64,000 nucleotides of DNA from assembly GCF_002797875.1 (NCBI RefSeq), contig NZ_PGFC01000005.1, positions 62,001-126,000 on the forward strand, written 5' to 3'. A model generated the notes under the pieces. That model saw nothing but the letters and a program-made list of their open reading frames with translations, was not told where the DNA came from and ran no database searches. This document shows, piece by piece, positions 38,131 to 46,233 of this stretch (position 1 is its first letter; the number at the start of each line of letters is the position of its first letter). A program made the position numbers and the translations under genes. This stretch comes from Pseudoscardovia suis (GTDB lineage Bacteria > Actinomycetota > Actinomycetes > Actinomycetales > Bifidobacteriaceae).

Positions 38131-39213
38131 GTGACATCCGACAACACCGACTCGAATACGGATCCGCAGACCGAACGGACTGTGCGGACCGAGCGTACCG
38201 AGCAGAACTGGCAGAACGAGCAGAGCTCCTCCGCTGCACATCTGCTGGGCGCCGCTGACATCCGCCGCATCGCCGCGGATGCGGGCATCACACCCACCAA
38301 GAAATTTGGGCAGAATTTTGTCATCGATCCCGGCACCGTGCGCCGCATTGTGCACGAAAGCGGCATCGATGCGCACAGCACGGTGATGGAGGTCGGCCCG
38401 GGCCTGGGTTCGCTCACATTAGGACTGCTGGAAACCGGCGCACGGGTGATCGCAGTGGAAATCGACCCGCCCCTTGCGCAGCGACTGCCCCACACCGTGG
38501 AGCAATTCCAGCCGCAGAACGCTCCACATCTGACCGTCATCACGCATGACGCGCTCACCATCGACCCGTCCGACCCCACGTTCACCGAGACAACCGGCCT
38601 TACTGCGGACTCGCATTTCGCACTCGTCGCCAACCTCCCCTACAACGTCGCCACACCGATTGTGCTCACGCTGTTGCAGCGCTTCACCGGCTTGGATTCA
38701 TTCCTCGTGATGGTGCAAAAGGAAGTGGCCGACAGGCTGTCCGCCACGCCAGGCAGCAAGATCTACGGCGCACCGTCGGTGAAGCTCGCCTGGTATGGCA
38801 CCACGCGCAAAGCCGGAATCGTGGGGCGCAATGTGTTTTGGCCCGCGCCGCACGTCGATTCCGCGCTCGTGGGCTTCACGCGCGTCAGCACGCCTGAACG
38901 CCGCGACGAGGCGCTGCGCGCACGCGTTTTTTCACTGATTGATATGGCTTTCGGTCAGCGCCGCAAAACGCTGCACGCTGCGCTGCGCAAGACGGTTCCG
39001 GATGAGGCGTTCGCCGCCGCAGGCATCGATGAGAAGCGCCGTGGGGAGACGCTGACAATCGACGATTTCATCGCCCTTGCACGCGCCTGCGAAACCATCG
39101 ATGATGACACCGCCTCCGCGATGGCAGCCTCCGCGCAAGCCCTACCTGCCACATCCCCGTCCGCCGCATCCCCGTCCGCAACATCCCCGTCCACAACCCA
39201 GGAGAACCTATGA
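38131..39213 (+). CDS. rsmA: 16S rRNA dimethyladenosine transferase RsmA (KsgA)
   Basis: 360 residues starting at GTG 38131 (AGAAGG about 10 nt upstream). Dimethylates two adjacent adenosines near the 3' end of 16S rRNA. Motifs KKFGQNFVIDPGTVRRIV, EVGPGLGSLTLGLLE (SAM loop), NLPYNVATPIVLTLL and MVQKEVADRLSATPGSKIYG are present. An acidic N-terminal extension of 40 residues and an Ala/Ser/Pro tail with PSA-TSP repeats are extra to the core. Its stop overlaps the ispE start (ATGA). Confidence 0.95.
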   Translation: MTSDNTDSNTDPQTERTVRTERTEQNWQNEQSSSAAHLLGAADIRRIAADAGITPTKKFGQNFVIDPGTVRRIVHESGIDAHSTVMEVGPGLGSLTLGLLETGARVIAVEIDPPLAQRLPHTVEQFQPQNAPHLTVITHDALTIDPSDPTFTETTGLTADSHFALVANLPYNVATPIVLTLLQRFTGLDSFLVMVQKEVADRLSATPGSKIYGAPSVKLAWYGTTRKAGIVGRNVFWPAPHVDSALVGFTRVSTPERRDEALRARVFSLIDMAFGQRRKTLHAALRKTVPDEAFAAAGIDEKRRGETLTIDDFIALARACETIDDDTASAMAASAQALPATSPSAASPSATSPSTTQENL

Positions 39214-40202
39214 GTGAATTCGAATTCGAATACCGATGCCCTGCCAAAATTAACCTTGAGCTACGGGTCAAAAAGACACGGCACCCGGAATGGGGAAACC
39301 GCCACGAAATCGACACAATATACTGCGGCGTGGAGCTGTGTGATTTCGTAGAGACTCATCCCCGCGACGAAGGCACCGGCCTCGTGCTCGCGTTGACGCC
39401 ATACTACGGAAAAACCCTGTTTCCAACCCCCGGAAGCCCGGAATTCGAATCGAATCTCGTGATTCGCGCGGCACGGGCGCTAGCAGAGGCATGCCACGTC
39501 TCCCCTGACGCCAGGATTGATCTGACGAAAAGAATCCCTGTCGCCGCGGGGCTCGGCGGCGGCTCATCGGACGCCGCAGGAACACTGATTGCCCTGACTC
39601 ACTCATGGGGCGAGGCAGGGAAGTTCGATGCCCCTGGGGCCATCTCACCCAGCTGGGACATGCTCATGTCCGTTGCCGCAAAGCTAGGCGCCGACATCCC
39701 GTTCTTCCTCGGCAGCATCGATGAATCCGGTCTCGCACACGGCACCGGCTACGGCGAGAAGGTTGAGTACTATTACCCGGCCAGGCCCACGTTGCCGCGC
39801 CCGGCCGATCCGGAATGGGAGAAATGGGCTCCGAAGGCGGTGGCACTGGCGATATACGACGATGGCCTGAGCACAGCCGACGTGTACCGTCGTTTCGACG
39901 AAATCGGTGCAAACCCGGGCGACCGCAACGATCTGCAACGTGCTGCGCTCGACCTGCACCCCCGCTCCGCCGACGCCATCACCTATTCCGCCCCGGAATA
40001 CAGCGGAGTCGAAGGTGCCGAGGTCTTCATCTCTGGCTCCGGTCCCACAGTGGTGGCATTGTGCTCTGATAAGTACGACGCCGAGCAAATGGCCAGAAAC
40101 TGGATGGAACGCCACATGGCCGACCGCACCGAGGCCGTCTTGGCGACAACCAGGATGTGGCCATTCCCAACCAAGAACCCAAATTTCGAAAAGAACTACT
40201 GA
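39210..40202 (+). CDS. ispE: 4-diphosphocytidyl-2-C-methyl-D-erythritol kinase
   Basis: 330 residues. GHMP kinase of the MEP isoprenoid pathway. Substrate-binding start CPAKINLELRVKKTR with HEIDTIY, the ATP loop PVAAGLGGGSSDAAGTLIAL, and GSGPTVVALCSD near the C-terminus. Translationally coupled to rsmA by a 4-nt overlap, the standard actinobacterial order. Confidence 0.94.
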   Translation: MSEFEFEYRCPAKINLELRVKKTRHPEWGNRHEIDTIYCGVELCDFVETHPRDEGTGLVLALTPYYGKTLFPTPGSPEFESNLVIRAARALAEACHVSPDARIDLTKRIPVAAGLGGGSSDAAGTLIALTHSWGEAGKFDAPGAISPSWDMLMSVAAKLGADIPFFLGSIDESGLAHGTGYGEKVEYYYPARPTLPRPADPEWEKWAPKAVALAIYDDGLSTADVYRRFDEIGANPGDRNDLQRAALDLHPRSADAITYSAPEYSGVEGAEVFISGSGPTVVALCSDKYDAEQMARNWMERHMADRTEAVLATTRMWPFPTKNPNFEKNY

Positions 40203-40285
40203 CCGCAATCCACGGCTGCGGCATGGCGTCCTCGTCAGGTTTTCTCGTTAGACTGAACGCGAACGCAATCGACAGAAGGTATTAC

Positions 40286-41002
40286 ATGGCTGGACGCATA
40301 CCCACGAACGAACGCGAAGCCCGCAAGCTTTATGTGCATGACCGGCATCGCATGGTCGTCACCGTCATCATCGCGGTGATGGTGCTGGCGCTGGTGATTT
40401 GCATTCCCACCGCGGCGGGTCTTTTCGATACCAAGGCGGAGGAAAACGCCCAGCCCAACTATGGCGTAACCGCTCCCTGCGTCGCCACGGGCACGACCGC
40501 CGTGGACGCCAGCAAAATCACGGTGCGCGTGCTCAACGCCACCGACAAGTCCGGTTTGGCAACGGCCGTAGCCAACGAACTCCAATCACGGGGTTTCGGC
40601 ATCCAAGGCGTAGATAATTACTCCGGCGGTACTCTGGAACGCACTGAAATCCGCTTCGGCAAGAACGCAATCGCCGAAGCCTACACGCTCGCTGGCAATG
40701 TCAGTGACGCCATCATGCGCATGGATTCACGCGACGACTCCCTCGTGGACCTTCTTATCGGCAGCAGCTTCTATGACCTTCTTGACGAAGACCAAGTGAC
40801 GACGCTGCCTGGCAGCACGCTGCAAAGCATCACCGGTTGCGTGGCGGCGGATGCCATCACCGATGTGCCCGAGGCTTTGCCGCATGATTCCGTGAATGCC
40901 ACGACCACTGGCACGGGCGGCGATTCCACCACCGCACCGGAAGGCGATTCCAGCGATTCCAGCAGCACAGATAGTTCTTCGGCGGATTCCAGCAGCAACT
41001 AG
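40286..41002 (+). CDS. LytR_C-domain single-pass membrane protein
   Basis: 238 residues from the ATG at 40286 (AGAAGGT 6 nt upstream). A transmembrane helix at about 22-45 (MVVTVIIAVMVLALVICIPTAAG) is followed by an extracellular LytR C-terminal-type domain at about 75-180 (ITVRVLNATDKSGLATAVANELQSRGFGI). A Ser/Asp/Thr tail follows. Such stand-alone domains are thought to act at the cell wall; role not established. Ends at a strong terminator shared with convergent pcnA. Confidence 0.85.
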   Translation: MAGRIPTNEREARKLYVHDRHRMVVTVIIAVMVLALVICIPTAAGLFDTKAEENAQPNYGVTAPCVATGTTAVDASKITVRVLNATDKSGLATAVANELQSRGFGIQGVDNYSGGTLERTEIRFGKNAIAEAYTLAGNVSDAIMRMDSRDDSLVDLLIGSSFYDLLDEDQVTTLPGSTLQSITGCVAADAITDVPEALPHDSVNATTTGTGGDSTTAPEGDSSDSSSTDSSSADSSSN

Positions 41003-41022
41003 CGGCACGTATCCGTCGAACA

Positions 41023-41064
41023 CAACGCCGGTGCAGCATCGTTCCCCAATGCTGCACCGGCGTT
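41023..41064. terminator. Bidirectional terminator between LytR_C gene and pcnA
   Basis: A 16-bp stem AACGCCGGTGCAGCAT / ATGCTGCACCGGCGTT with a 10-nt loop between two convergent genes; the AA/TT ends serve either direction. Confidence 0.82.
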
Positions 41065-41157
41065 GCTATATCCAGCTATATCCAGCGTGCGGTGCGTGCG
41101 GCACGCATTGCACATGCGGCAAGTGCCGCGCGACGTCGTGCCACCAGCCGCAAGCGC

Positions 41158-42606
41158 TTACTCGTCGTCGCGCTCGGCATCCGGCAATGGATCGCCACCA
41201 TTCCACCAGCGCTGCAACTCTTCGGTTGCGGTCTGCTCGTCAACGGGCCCATTATCCAAGCGGTAGTTGAGCATGTGCTTGTAAGCGCGACCCACCATCG
41301 GCCCGGGCTGCAGACCGAGGATCTGCATAATCTGCCCGCCATTCAGGTCCGGACGGATCGCGTCAAAATCCTCTTTCTGCTTAAGTTCGCACACACGCTG
41401 CTCCAGGTCATCCATCGCAGCGGAAAACATGTGTTCCTTGTGTTTGTTGGCGGTCGTGGCATCCGCGCGCGTCAGACGGTTGAGCCGTTCATACAGGTGG
41501 CCGGTGTCCTTTACGTAGCGACGCACCGCCGCATCCGTCCACCGCTCGTCCAGATAGCCGTGGAACCGCAGGTGCATGGCGACCAAATCGCTCACATCCT
41601 CCACGATGTGGTGGTCGAATTTCAGGGCCTTCAGCCTCTTGCGCGTCATGCGAGCGCCCACGAGGTCGTGCTGGTAGAAGCTCACCTTGCCGCCATTTTC
41701 AAAGCGCCGGGTGCGCGGCTTGCCCACATCATGCATGATTGCCGCCAGACGCAGTTCGAGATCCGGCGCAGGCACCGGGCCTTCGGCGTCTGTTTCCAAG
41801 GCGATTGCACGGTCAAGCACCATCATCGTGTGTTCGAAGATGTCTTTGTGACGATGATTTTCGTCAATCTGCAATTGCAGCGCAGGCAATTCCGGCAGCA
41901 CAATATCCGCCAGGCCGGAATCCACCAGCGCCTCAAGGCCTTCCCGAGGGTTCGCCGAAAGCAGCAGTTTCGTCAATTCATCCCGCACGCGTTCGGCAGA
42001 CACGATGCTGATGCGTCCAGCCATCTGCTCGATAGCCTCGGCGGTGTCGGGGGCGATGTGGAATCCCAACTGCGCCACGAACCGCACAGCGCGCATCATG
42101 CGCAGGGGATCGTCATCAAACGACTGTTGGGGAGACACAGGCGTGCGCAGCACTTTCTTGGCTATGTCGCCCGCGCCGCCAAACGGATCGACGAATTCCA
42201 GATCCGGCACCCTCAACGCCATGGCATTGACAGTGAAATCGCGGCGCGACAGGTCGCCCTCCAGGCTGTCCCCGTAATTCACCTCGGGCTTGCGGGAATC
42301 AGGATTGTAGGTGTCAGACCGGTATGTGGTGACTTCCACGCTCACGTCACGTCCGTCGGGAAGATGCTTGACAGCTCCCAGCGTGCCGAATTTGCGGCCC
42401 ATGTCCCAGAAACCGTCTCCGAAACGCCGAAGGATCGGTTCAAATTCCTCCGGACGCGCCGATGTGCAGAAATCCAAGTCGTGCGAGCGCCGGTGCAACA
42501 GCAAATCACGCACCGGCCCGCCTACTAAAGACAGCTCATAGCCGTGTTGTGCGAACATGCGTCCCAGTTCAATCGCCACGGGGGAAACTTCGAAATCCAC
42601 TGCCAT
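41158..42606 (-). CDS. pcnA: CCA tRNA nucleotidyltransferase / poly(A) polymerase family
   Basis: 482 residues. Adds or repairs the 3' CCA of tRNA. N-terminal class II nucleotidyltransferase head LSLVGGPVRDLLLHRRSHDLDFCTSA (carboxylates D..D), flexible loop, then RRDFTVNAMALR, FDDDPLRMMRAVRFVAQLGF and RVRDELTKLL. An HD domain (AAIMHDVGKPRTRRF) follows, as in Rv3907c-type proteins. It is divergent from the NUDIX gene, as in mycobacteria. Confidence 0.93.
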   Translation of the reverse strand: MAVDFEVSPVAIELGRMFAQHGYELSLVGGPVRDLLLHRRSHDLDFCTSARPEEFEPILRRFGDGFWDMGRKFGTLGAVKHLPDGRDVSVEVTTYRSDTYNPDSRKPEVNYGDSLEGDLSRRDFTVNAMALRVPDLEFVDPFGGAGDIAKKVLRTPVSPQQSFDDDPLRMMRAVRFVAQLGFHIAPDTAEAIEQMAGRISIVSAERVRDELTKLLLSANPREGLEALVDSGLADIVLPELPALQLQIDENHRHKDIFEHTMMVLDRAIALETDAEGPVPAPDLELRLAAIMHDVGKPRTRRFENGGKVSFYQHDLVGARMTRKRLKALKFDHHIVEDVSDLVAMHLRFHGYLDERWTDAAVRRYVKDTGHLYERLNRLTRADATTANKHKEHMFSAAMDDLEQRVCELKQKEDFDAIRPDLNGGQIMQILGLQPGPMVGRAYKHMLNYRLDNGPVDEQTATEELQRWWNGGDPLPDAERDDE

Positions 42607-42679
42607 TCATCCTTCCGATATTTGCTCCTCATAGCTTACCGTTACCCCACCTGCTCGAGTTCTGGATAAAGTAGGAAGT

Positions 42680-43528
42680 ATGACAACGCCGGGAGATGTA
42701 GCGAGAATGCTTCGCCATGCCAACTCATGGCCGAGGTATGCCTCGACTCAGGCCTCCTCATCGCAGGACGATGAGGAGGAGGCCCGACCGCGCCCTTTGT
42801 ACAGTTCGCAGTCTCCGCAGCCCGCCGCGCCATCCGCGCGTGTCGTTTCTGCCGCCTCCGCGTCTGCGTCCGCGTCAGCCTCCGCAGGGCAGCAATCCAG
42901 CGCTTCTGCCACCGATTCCGGCGTTCCTGCGAAGCTTCCCAAGCCCGCTTCCCCCACACCGGGAGCCGCAACCGGCAAAAAGCCTCGGCAGCGCGCCCAT
43001 CGCGCGCCTCATCACATCACCCCTGCCGTCATGGCAGGCGCAAGGCGAAGCACGGTCCATGTGACGTTTGCGACCTTGGGCGTGCACAACGAACTGCCTG
43101 TGGTGCGGGAATATTCCGCCGGCGGCCTTATCTTCGACTCTCATGGGCGTGTCGCCGTCATCGCCCGCCATTCCCGTTCCGGACACTTGGAATGGTGTCT
43201 GCCGAAGGGGCATATAGAAAAGGGCGAAACGCCCGAGCAGACGGCAGTGCGTGAAGTGCATGAAGAAACCGGGATTTCCGGCGAAGTGATCGAATCCATC
43301 GCCACTATCGACTACTGGTTCACCGGCACCACGCAACGCATCCACAAGCTTGTGCATCATTTTGCACTGCGCATGACCGGCGGCGAGCTCACTGTGGCAG
43401 GCGACCCCGATCATGAGGCCGAAGACGTGAAATGGGTGGCTTTCGACGAATTGGACTCGGTCCTCAGCTACCCTAACGAAAGACGCATCGCCTCTATGTA
43501 CGCCAGAAAGCGAAAATTTCGACAATGA
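42680..43528 (+). CDS. NUDIX hydrolase (MutT4-like position)
   Basis: 282 residues. The first 115 are Ser/Ala/Pro-rich and basic, probably disordered. The NUDIX domain begins near REYSAGGLIFDSHGRVAVI and contains the box GHIEKGETPEQTAVREVHEETGI, complete for metal binding and hydrolysis of nucleoside-diphosphate-linked substrates. It lies where mutT4 lies in mycobacteria. Its stop overlaps the next start by 4 nt. Confidence 0.92.
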   Translation: MTTPGDVARMLRHANSWPRYASTQASSSQDDEEEARPRPLYSSQSPQPAAPSARVVSAASASASASASAGQQSSASATDSGVPAKLPKPASPTPGAATGKKPRQRAHRAPHHITPAVMAGARRSTVHVTFATLGVHNELPVVREYSAGGLIFDSHGRVAVIARHSRSGHLEWCLPKGHIEKGETPEQTAVREVHEETGISGEVIESIATIDYWFTGTTQRIHKLVHHFALRMTGGELTVAGDPDHEAEDVKWVAFDELDSVLSYPNERRIASMYARKRKFRQ

Positions 43529-46233
43529 AGCGCAAGCTCCTTCCGTTTACGGCTGTGATTAGCTGCCTTGCCCTCGTGATGTTCATCGCAACGCTCGGCA
43601 CGCTCACCGTCCTGCCACCTTCTGTGGGTGCGCAGGACGGTATTGCATATGCCGACGAACCTTCAGCAGACCACAGCGTCAGCATGTCGATTTCCTCACA
43701 GACGCCCATCATCGGCTCCGCGGGATCATCCACGTATTCCCTCACCGTCAGCATCACCAACAACTCCCAGTCCGCTATCACCACGGGCACGCTGCGCGTG
43801 AGCACGAATCCCGACATGACGTTCTCCACCACGTCCGACATGCAGCAATGGGCGGAAGGTTCCTTGGACATCTGGGCGTCCGGCGTCATCGACCGGCAGG
43901 AAGTCTCTTCGATACCGCCTGGGAGCAGCGTATCGGTGTCTGCCAGCGGCAGCATTGATGATTTCCCACTCAACGAAATCTCCAGTTTCGGAGCCCGCCC
44001 CATTCTTGTGCGTTACACAACCGACGATGGCGCGGTGCAGGTGGACGAGCACACGTTCGTGACTTTCGACAACGGCAGCAGTTCCACTGATTCCCGCACC
44101 AATACGCATGTGACGATCGCCGCCCCGGTCGTGGCGAAATCATGGACCACCGACACCAGCAAGCTCAATGACGTGCTGATGCAAAAAGAGCCCAACAACG
44201 CCAGCAGCGGTTCCGCAGCCGCAACACAGCCATCGCAGACAACACAGCCATCGCAGACAGGTGGCATCAACCGGATGGTCGCGTCGGTTATTTCCGCCAA
44301 TCTCGCCACAGGCGCTCAGGCAGCGGTGGAAGCGGCGCCATCCCACAGCTTCCTCTCGCTTGTCGCCGACCCCTATTGCCTCAGTGCCCTCGCAGGATCG
44401 GCAGTTGCCACTTCCCTGCTGCCGCCAGCAGACGCCGACTTCACTGTGTATGCACAAAGCGACGCGGATTGGGGTGCGGCAGGCATCACGACCAATAGTC
44501 TCTCCGAGGCGCAAGCCTCCTCCATCGCAACGGCATCTTCTTCAGCAACCTCCCCCCAAGCCGCGTCACGAACCTCACGTTTCGTGGCATGGCAGGGCAA
44601 AGGCAATTGGACGGCCGCCGCCCTCACCGCAGCGCAGCAAGCGGGTTACACCACCGTCGTGTCGTTGCACGGCAATACAGGCACTGCCACCAGCACATAC
44701 CACGCCGTCACTCACACCATCACCGACCAGGGTTCCGTAGGCATACTCAATGCCGAATCCACGCTCTCCTCTCTGACAAGCGGCAATGCCAGTTCCAGTG
44801 CAGCCACGGCGGAAAACAGCACAGCAGGACGCATCAGCCGCATCATTGCGCAAACATCGCTGGGGAGCGTCACACAGGTCAGTGACTCCAATTCTGAGGC
44901 GTATTCCCGGCTTTTCATCGCCATTGACCCGTCAAGCAACTGCTCGGACCTGGACACTGTGCTGAGCTCACTCGAATCAGCCCACTGGGTGTCTTGGGAT
45001 TCCTTCGACACGCTCATCAATGCGGCGCAAAACGCGCAGAATGACGCCATTGTGCCTGCGGATTCCGGCATCAGCCCCGAAACCAGCGATAGCACCCTCG
45101 CCGCAGCGCAATCCCTTGCCTCTTCACACACCGAGCTGACGCGCTTCTTCACATCGGTGCTGGCTGCATCCGATGAATCGGATTCATCCGGTTCCGCCGC
45201 GTCATCGTCCGCATCGTCCGCCGCATCATCGACCGCATCAGCGTCCGCCTCGGCTTCAGCAACGGCATCCACGTCTGCATCGGCATCAGCCTCGTCGCCG
45301 GCAGCGGAATCCAGTTCGCCATCGGCGACCGACGATGCCACTGGGGCGGATTCGGCTTCTGGAAATTCGGCTTCCGAAGATTCCTCTAACAGCGCGAACG
45401 CCACCGATTCCACGACTTCCACAGGTTCCGCCGCCTCCGCAAACTCCGCGGCCTCCGCGACCTCCACAGGTTCCGCCGCCTCCACAAATTCCGCAGCATC
45501 CGCCGCCCCATCACCGTCCTCCACCGCCACGGAATCCGGCCGTCGCGGCAATCTGGACTCCACCCTATGGCAGGCGCAGTTGGAAGCCCTGCACACTGCA
45601 TACGCGGTGCGCACGCTCGACGCAGCGTTGAATGATAACGGCGGCACAGTCAATGACGCCATGGGGCTTGCCGACAACGTGCTGAAACTGGTGCATCTGC
45701 AACAGCCCAACTCGGTTGTGATGATGAGCTCCACCGCAAGCCTGCCGGTGACGATTACCAACAACGCGCCGTTCGACGTGCAGGTTTCCGTCAGCGCCCG
45801 TTCCGGCGCGGCCAGCCTCGCGGCGTCTGGCACGGATTCCGTCACGATCCCTGCCCACAGCGAGCAACAGGTCACCCTCACACTGCAGGCATATTCCAGC
45901 GGCTCCACTTATGTGGATTTGCAACTGCAGGATTGCCATGGCGATGCCGTTGGCGGCAGCATCATCGTCAACGTGTCCAATTCACTGCGTCTCAACGACG
46001 CCTTGGGCAATGCAATCATCGCCATCGCTGCGATCCTTGCCGTCGGAGGCTTGTGGCGGCAGTTCCATCGCAAGCCCCTTCAATCCGAAGAGGCCGTCAG
46101 CAGCCCAGCCACCACAAGCGGCGGCACCAGCGGCAGCGGTGGCAGCAACGGCGACGGCAGCAACAATACCGGTGGCAACGCTGACAGCAACAGCAACGAG
46201 ACACACGACGCGGAGAAAGGTGCAGACGCATGA
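43525..46233 (+). CDS. DUF6049-like secreted membrane protein (Rv3909-type)
   Basis: 902 residues. Signal peptide 1-45, an Ig-like/adhesin-like N-terminal region (SMSISSQTPIIGSAGSSTYSL), two mixed domains (FVAWQGKGNWTAAALTAAQQAG), and a Ser/Ala/Thr/Asp-rich segment at about 545-670. A further domain (SLPVTITNNAPFDVQVSV), one transmembrane helix near 830-850, and a Gly/Asn/Ser tail end it. The position between a NUDIX gene and murJ, with 4-nt overlaps on both sides, matches Rv3909 of mycobacteria. Function unknown; probably works with MurJ at the cell wall. Confidence 0.85.
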   Translation: MKRKLLPFTAVISCLALVMFIATLGTLTVLPPSVGAQDGIAYADEPSADHSVSMSISSQTPIIGSAGSSTYSLTVSITNNSQSAITTGTLRVSTNPDMTFSTTSDMQQWAEGSLDIWASGVIDRQEVSSIPPGSSVSVSASGSIDDFPLNEISSFGARPILVRYTTDDGAVQVDEHTFVTFDNGSSSTDSRTNTHVTIAAPVVAKSWTTDTSKLNDVLMQKEPNNASSGSAAATQPSQTTQPSQTGGINRMVASVISANLATGAQAAVEAAPSHSFLSLVADPYCLSALAGSAVATSLLPPADADFTVYAQSDADWGAAGITTNSLSEAQASSIATASSSATSPQAASRTSRFVAWQGKGNWTAAALTAAQQAGYTTVVSLHGNTGTATSTYHAVTHTITDQGSVGILNAESTLSSLTSGNASSSAATAENSTAGRISRIIAQTSLGSVTQVSDSNSEAYSRLFIAIDPSSNCSDLDTVLSSLESAHWVSWDSFDTLINAAQNAQNDAIVPADSGISPETSDSTLAAAQSLASSHTELTRFFTSVLAASDESDSSGSAASSSASSAASSTASASASASATASTSASASASSPAAESSSPSATDDATGADSASGNSASEDSSNSANATDSTTSTGSAASANSAASATSTGSAASTNSAASAAPSPSSTATESGRRGNLDSTLWQAQLEALHTAYAVRTLDAALNDNGGTVNDAMGLADNVLKLVHLQQPNSVVMMSSTASLPVTITNNAPFDVQVSVSARSGAASLAASGTDSVTIPAHSEQQVTLTLQAYSSGSTYVDLQLQDCHGDAVGGSIIVNVSNSLRLNDALGNAIIAIAAILAVGGLWRQFHRKPLQSEEAVSSPATTSGGTSGSGGSNGDGSNNTGGNADSNSNETHDAEKGADA